Shown here: in pieces, positions 58,200 through 64,000 of the stretch
How positions within the stretch are numbered: position 1 is the stretch's first letter
Layout of the letters: each line of letters opens with the position of its first letter
Assembly (NCBI GenBank): GCA_030435675.1
Contig: CM059622.1
Location: forward strand, 10,974,001 to 11,038,000
Direction of reading: 5' to 3'
Source: Steinernema hermaphroditum
Taxonomy: Eukaryota; Nematoda; Chromadorea; Rhabditida; Steinernematidae
Length of the DNA stretch: 64,000 bases
Notes under the pieces: generated by a model
Database searches by the model: none
Seen by the model: the letters and a program-made list of their open reading frames with translations, nothing else
Told to the model about the DNA's origin: nothing
Position numbers and translations under genes: made by a program

Positions 58200-61100
58200 C
58201 TGCTGGCAGGTCTTGTGCAGTTTCTTAGGTTCTTGCACACCTTGGTAAAATTCGAAAATGTGTGGCGTGTAGCGCATTTTCGAACATTGTTCTTTGATTC
58301 GGACCGTCCCCATTCTGCAAAAATATTTGCGAGTTGTATGGTGAATCATCGAGGTGTCATCTGTTTGAAACCTTAAAACCGCGAAAAATATTTTCGCGTC
58401 GGCAGGGGTTGAGCAAACCTTGTTTTCGTTGAAGCTTAGTTCCGTCGTTCGTCTATATGGCGCCCTAAAGTATGAGGATGTGACAAGTGAAAATGACATA
58501 AAAACAGGGCTGTAAACCTAGATTGTGGTTCTCAGCGAAGCAACGCTTCTTCTTGAAGGGTGGAGAAATGATTTTCTTTTGTGAATCCCGTGTGTTCAAA
58601 GCTAACGCTTCGTTCCTTCATTACAGAATTCGATAAATTCTTAGCGTCTTTCATTTGTGTCCCCAGCGATCGGTCGGTTCTTCCATTCGCTCTCTCTGAA
58701 GCTGTCTGAGCCGAATGAGTTGAGTGAGCGGTCGTTCTTGGCCGTCATCGTTGGCACAATGATCGCCCCCATTCCAATCCGCCTGCTGAGCACCATTTCC
58801 GGATTTAGCCTCTTCATCATTTAGCGCATATGGGGCTGCTATCTTCGACTCTATTGTTGTGCCCTGCGCCTAAGAAGGGAAGCATTGACTACGGTAACCT
58901 ACGGTTTTTTTTGATGTGCATTACGAGGTATCTTGTATAACGAATGCCATCGATTCAAGACTAAAAGTGAAAGTGACATAAATGTGACTCTTTTCTTTGT
59001 TACGTGTGTGCACTAAGGGTATTGCACGCTAAAGACATGTAGCCTTCGTATTCGCTGACCAGTGAGATATTTCTGTCGTCGCGATCTTTGATGCCCTGAT
59101 ATATCCGGCTATTCATCCGAGTTGGCAATTATCTTTCTCGCCGACCGCTCTTTTCAGCTGGACCGGTCCATCACGCTGTTTATATAAACACTTTATCGGT
59201 ACACACATTCGTACATCTGGGATACTCTGTACTTTTCAGTACTACGTAGTACATTAAGTTTCTATATTTCTGCACTTGCTTTGGTCTAGAGACTAGAAGT
59301 CACGAGGTGTCGAAGTAATTAGAGGTTTTCGGGTCTGGACAATTCAATTTGAAGTCATCTGGGCAGGAATTATGATGTAACAACACTCTTTCATTATCAC
59401 GGATGTTCATTCAAGTGACTTTGAGAAGTACTTTTTGTACCGTAACGTTGACAAGCATGTTCCATCAGTTCTATCTTTATCGAAGTTTTTACAAAGCAAG
59501 TGCTAGGGCAAATAAAGAGGCGTCGGGTTACCGGAACCTTTCCGTTCGGATATTCCCCACGACAGCAGCACAACTTTTTCTTAGTCTCCTAATAACACAA
59601 ATTCTGGAATCGCTCTGAGATCCGTATTTCCTTTTGTTTTGGAATCAGATGGCAGTTCTAAAAAGGACTGAGCTAGTGCGTACATAGTTCATATCGATCA
59701 AAACTGCACTACACACATTTGGACTCTTTGAATGGAAACACATCTGGTTCCCCTCGACGCACCTCTCCATTTCCGTTTCCACAAAGGCGCACTCCTAACC
59801 AAACTTCACCCTCTTTCAAGTGACGCGTTTGCTGAGGATTAACACGCCAACTTTTTTGGTCGCACCTCGTGTCATTAGGGTCGGAAGCGGCGGCGACCGG
59901 TTCGCCGTGAGTTCCAGAGGCATTCCCGGCGCTCGGCTGCTCGCTCCGATCGATCGGTGAGTGCAAATCAGCGGCGCGCTTCGAGTGGAGAAGAAGGACA
60001 ACAAACAGCTCTCCGACAAACAACTGCTTTTCGCGTTTTGAAGTCATTTCGCGGAAGGCTTTGTCGAAATGATTAGCCGCTATTGCCGCGATGTTTTGCA
60101 GCTGTAATCATTCTAATCTGAGTGGCGATCACCTGAATGATCGAGAACTTGTTGGAGAGAAAATGAAGGGGTGCCCTTTGCCTTCAGATCATCCGCATCT
60201 TCCTTGTTTATCTTTGGCGATGTAGTTTCTGGCAAACATTGCGTGATCGACGGACAGTGAAGCGGCGTTAATTCAAAACGACACTTTGAAACATTCGTTT
60301 GTTATAACGGAAACGGAAAAGAGAAAATATTTTGTCTCTATCTGGAGAACGGGCAACTGCAATGCCCACGTTCTCATTTTTGTTTTATCCTAAGTGCAGA
60401 AAGATTTACAGACTATTTCACATCATCAACACCGTCGGGAATTTTTGTATTTCAGTTTGAATCACGATCACACAGGCGATTACATCCCTTACTCACTGTT
60501 TTGACGTGTCAAAATGTATTTGATTTTATGACACACACCAGCTGAGTGCTCACCGCCGACTTTGATGCATTCATCTGATAATGGTAGTTTTTGAATGCTG
60601 TTTAGCTATTCTATCCAAAGGAGTTTCCATTCCTAAACGGTATTTTATTCCGCCTTATATTATCCATGCTTCATGATTTTGTTGTGATAGTCTTATACTT
60701 CGTTTCCTCCTCATTTTACAGTCGTCTATTTCGGTAGTGCTACTGATGATATTGCTGAAAGTGGTGATTGTTATATGCACTGATAGGTAATCTTTGCTAG
60801 AAAGCACTACAAGTTTAACCTATCCGTTCCCGAAAGCTCGGTTTCGTGCAACTGAGCATTTTGTCCTTTTAAATCCAATGCATTTCAATCATTTTTTTAC
60901 ATTCTCCGCAACGTTTAATTCAATCGTCACCGACGTTTAATCTATTAGTTAAAATGGAAATCACATACAGGAATGCCGCTATGTCGAATCCTCATGGTTC
61001 CCGTTTGTGTCTGACCCTCGGGTTTATTTTAGATATTTTACTGCTACTAACATCACATATTTCTTTAAAGGTATTCGTCGTTGATATTTAAAACTTCAGC

Positions 61101-64000
61101 CCACTCTGTGAGTAGCTGAGGAATGTTTGTAAGAGGTGTAGTCGACAAAATTCACCTCATAGTACTCACCACCATTGAAAATGCGACTCGTGCTGAATAT
61201 GCTCTAATTCTGCAATGCTACCTTACTACAAATCTGTTTGTTTTTTGACCACTATAAACGATCGTTGACAGAGTGGTTCATTTCTAATGGACCAATTGAT
61301 GCACTATTAATTCACTTACCGCTCGCGTAGTCGGGCTGTTTATGTTTGTTTCGGTTACATGAGACGTTTACCCTTATAAGTGTGGACGTGGGCCGGTTGT
61401 GTACGTTTTAGTCCTTCCAAAGGACAAGGGTCCTCTTCGAGGAATGCTCCCGTCGATTGACCAAAGATGGCAACCCGGGAAAGGGCAATTTTCATGCAGA
61501 AGATTGATCTTTTGTATCAGTATTCCCAACGAACGGTCACTTGCTCGACTCCATTCTTGAAACATGAGCGGACCCTGAAGCCTACGCGGACGCTGGAGTA
61601 AGTTGCCCTTGTCACTTGGAAAATGTTTGATCTACAAGACTCTTGATTCATTGCCGAGAGACGGAAAAAACGGATATTCCTTCAGAAGAGCGATACTTAA
61701 CGGCTTCTGTTTAGACCGTTTTTTAGTTGAGCTTTGCTAATAAAATGGTCTTTGTTTGCGCCGGCATCCGATCGCTCTTTCTGAAGCTTGTTGAATGAAT
61801 TCCTTCTATAAGGGCCGTAGTAACATGGCTCAGCTATAGGAGTTAGTTTATAGTGTTCCTTCAATACATTTCGAATTGCGTATTTTTCCCATGATATGTT
61901 TGGAAAAGTCGATCACTTTCTCTGAAGCTGGATGAGTTCGTGGCCTTTCGTCTGGCGATCTTGTGCTTCGTCCTACCACAGGAACAGCTATGGCAACATG
62001 ACACGCATTTAACCATTTTTTGTTTGCCTCAGTGTCATCTCGCGGCCAGTCGTCGTAGAATCCGGAATGCGCGGTGCACTTCTATTTACGCTCCCCTGAT
62101 TCGCGTGGTTAACGATCTCTGAACGCAACTTTCCCTGTACAAGCCAGTGGTGGACACTCTAACAGGAAATCGATGTCTCTCTCTCTAATTGCACCTTCAA
62201 GACTCTTTCCACCAAGTATCTATTTTTGTATCTTTACAGCTCAATCCAGCAGTTTCCCCCAAACCGGCAATGTGTTTACGGTCCTTCCAGCCACTTCACC
62301 GCAGGCATCGGAACATTCCGAACGCTGTAATGTCACTTGTCCGTTGTCGTCGCCTCACCATCGCGCATTTTGGCGATTTATTTCTCCAAAGCGCGTGTTC
62401 GAAGGAAAGGTCACTCGGCGTAAAGGTGTTCGCGCTTGAATAACCTCGCCGTTTTTCGCTCCACTCCCTCTTAGGCACGCACCGTTTGTCTTCAGAGGAT
62501 GCCTCTCCTTTTCCATCCGATGTGGATCAACGGGTTCCCTTGCATCCTTTTTGTTCTTAGGCCTCTCACACGTGGTCCTCTAGGCCATAAAAGCGCCCTT
62601 TATGTCCGCGGGAAACATGTTGCGGACAGACATAAGTGGCGGAACATCCGCTTTTTTTTTGAAAAACAAAAGTGCATTTCTGTTAATCTGGAAGTTGAGA
62701 ATCCTGTCGGTAGTTCGATTCCTTTGGAATTCGCCCTCCAATGGCTTTCTTTTGTTATTTTTCACAGTGCGTGACTCAACGCGGCTAACATGCCATACTA
62801 CTAAAATTTTGATATTACCGTTTTTATATACTCAAACTGTCAAGCAAATAATATATTTCAGCCTTCTGCTCGTATAAAAAGTCAACATATGCTGAAGATT
62901 CACGCATCGGCAAGGGAATCCTTGAATATGTACCACTAAAATGGACCCTTTTGAGTTTGCAGAGCCTGTAAGTCCAGAAAAATATCATTACCTGGGGCAG
63001 TATACCTTCACGGCAGAAAACTATCGGCTTCCTAGAAGCCTTAAATCCACCTCCGTAAAAGGAGCCAACCTTGAAGCAAATATCAGAGACTTCGAAATGT
63101 TTTAGATTCTTTTTCGGCTGTTTCAGGATGTAAATGTCTGAGTAATATTTGGGGCTTAACTCAAACAAATCTTTCACGTGTATCGCCCCTAGTGATAAAA
63201 ATAACCGGTATTCAGTCCGTTGAATCACGGCTGACCGGGTGGTGTGATCTGAATTGTTGCGAAATTTGTTTTTAGGTATTCTGGGTGAGTAACATTTCAG
63301 GGTGGGGAAGTTCCGTGAATAGAATTTCCGTTTTAGTCACTGTGAGAAGCACTCAGTATTTGTGTTACTTACTTCTGAGCCTGTAGCCCCTCCATCGCCC
63401 CTCGTCACTCAAATGGAAAGTGAAATTTCTAGCCGAAAAATTCTGACGATTTGTGGACTTTTTCAAGCGTGTCCAATCGTGATATCCGTTCTTTGTTTTG
63501 CACCTCCCACATACACGCGGGTTTCCATTCTACAAGCGCTCCCCTAAGAATTTCGTCCTTCTGAAGACAGGTGATTCGCGCACCAATTTAATTAATTCCT
63601 TCCCTTTCTAAATTGGGTTTTCACTGCGAATTCCTTCCTTCCCTGCAACGTTAAAGTCGCAACCGGTCGTTCCCTCTCCCGTTCTTTCCATTTCGAGTGA
63701 TTAGTCTCAAGAAGCGTCCACCAGCAATTAGCCACTTTATTCTCTCCAAAAGTCGGCGCTTAAGCGGTCCTTAACCTCAACCTTTTTGCTTTGCCTCTAG
63801 CACACTTCCAAATCGAAAATGCGAATACATTCTTAATCGTTTGAATGAAATATAGGCGTCCAAAAAAACGTCGAGAGAGCGACTGCAATTGGCCGGATCG
63901 GCCAGAAGTGCACACCTAAAGTGCGTTCCTTCCCGGGATAATGGATGATACTGAGGAATTGGTTTATGCAGACCCCACTGATTTTTTCAAAAAACTTCAC
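58200..64000. other. Intergenic region with a decayed repeat copy
   Basis: No confident gene. Contents I can point to are a small perfect hairpin (CGCGAAAA-ATA-TTTTCGCG at 58380-58398), the dispersed repeat copy C (58654-58785), weak matches to the same repeat near 61768 and 61915 (sharing CTCTTTCTGAAGCT-like words), and a moderately GC-rich stretch at 59.75-60.0 kb. A minus frame at 62824-63228 (134 codons) reads plausibly (HVKDLFELSPKYYSDIY) but lacks a start context, splice sites or a recognised family. Confidence 0.45.
58654..58785 (-). pseudogene. Dispersed repeat family, copy C, frame-shifted
   Basis: The minus strand matches copy A (31190-31312) over about 120 bp at roughly 80% by eye. 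The product begins GAIIVPTMTAKNDRSLNSFG where copy A has GAIIASAMTIENDLLLNSFA. Two bases are missing in the AG-rich run (GAGAGAGCGA here, GAGAGAGAGCGA in A), shifting the frame of the following RSLGTQMKD block. This looks like a decayed copy of a coding sequence. Confidence 0.65.

Noticed and set aside
1..64000. Search for CRISPR arrays, bacterial-type operons, insertion sequences, telomere repeats and spliced-leader RNA genes
   Set aside because: The sequence is clearly eukaryotic; no regular spacer arrays, TTAGGC runs or SL RNA core (for example ACCCAAGTTTGAG) were seen. One partial match near 7183 (ACCCAAGTTT) diverges immediately.

Overview
The window is nuclear DNA from a nematode, probably a free-living chromadorean relative of Caenorhabditis or Pristionchus; I cannot name the species. 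Evidence for this is: introns of about 40-60 nt with short T-rich TTTCAG acceptors; acceptor sites just upstream of start codons with no matching donor, as expected for spliced-leader trans-splicing; two ribosome-biogenesis genes 147 nt apart in an operon-like tandem; and a nematode-type secreted MIG-18-like protein. I worked out most gene models exon by exon with phase checks; they are reading-frame models without transcript support.

Layout. 1-22.5 kb is a gene-poor stretch with AT-rich spacer, several GC-rich islands and small inverted repeats. It holds one convincing isolated coding exon (5985-6110), which is phase-compatible with the C2H2 zinc-finger gene at 22.5-28.4 kb. The desert is therefore probably the upstream region and giant first intron of that transcription-factor gene. 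29.0-30.4 kb carries two small divergent single-pass membrane protein genes. 30.5-31.4 kb is an unresolved region holding one copy of a dispersed repeat family. 31.7-34.0 kb (minus) is a 654-residue low-complexity Ser/Pro/Lys-rich protein with a folded-looking C-terminal part. 34-40.5 kb is mostly empty. 40.5-43.1 kb encodes the secreted Cys-rich MIG-18-like protein, with a likely GC-AG intron. 43.4-44.6 kb holds a tRNA-derived (SINE-like) sequence, a GT microsatellite and a GC-rich tandem repeat.

45.2-56.1 kb is the gene-dense block: an intronless type I membrane protein (minus), a small coiled-coil protein, a DDX10/Dbp4-type DEAD-box helicase followed by UTP15 (both small-subunit rRNA processing factors, apparently one operon), and a convergent SLC17-like major facilitator transporter with an unusually long first loop. 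56-64 kb is again gene-poor, with one clear elongator tRNA-Met gene and a frame-shifted copy of the dispersed repeat.

The best functional link is the DDX10-UTP15 pair: both proteins act in the nucleolus in early 18S rRNA maturation, and co-transcription would give coordinated supply. I did not find an obviously new multi-gene system. The most unusual items are the transcription-factor gene with alternative first exons across a ~19 kb desert, the frame-preserving GC-AG intron, the possible 28-nt intron, and the repeat families.
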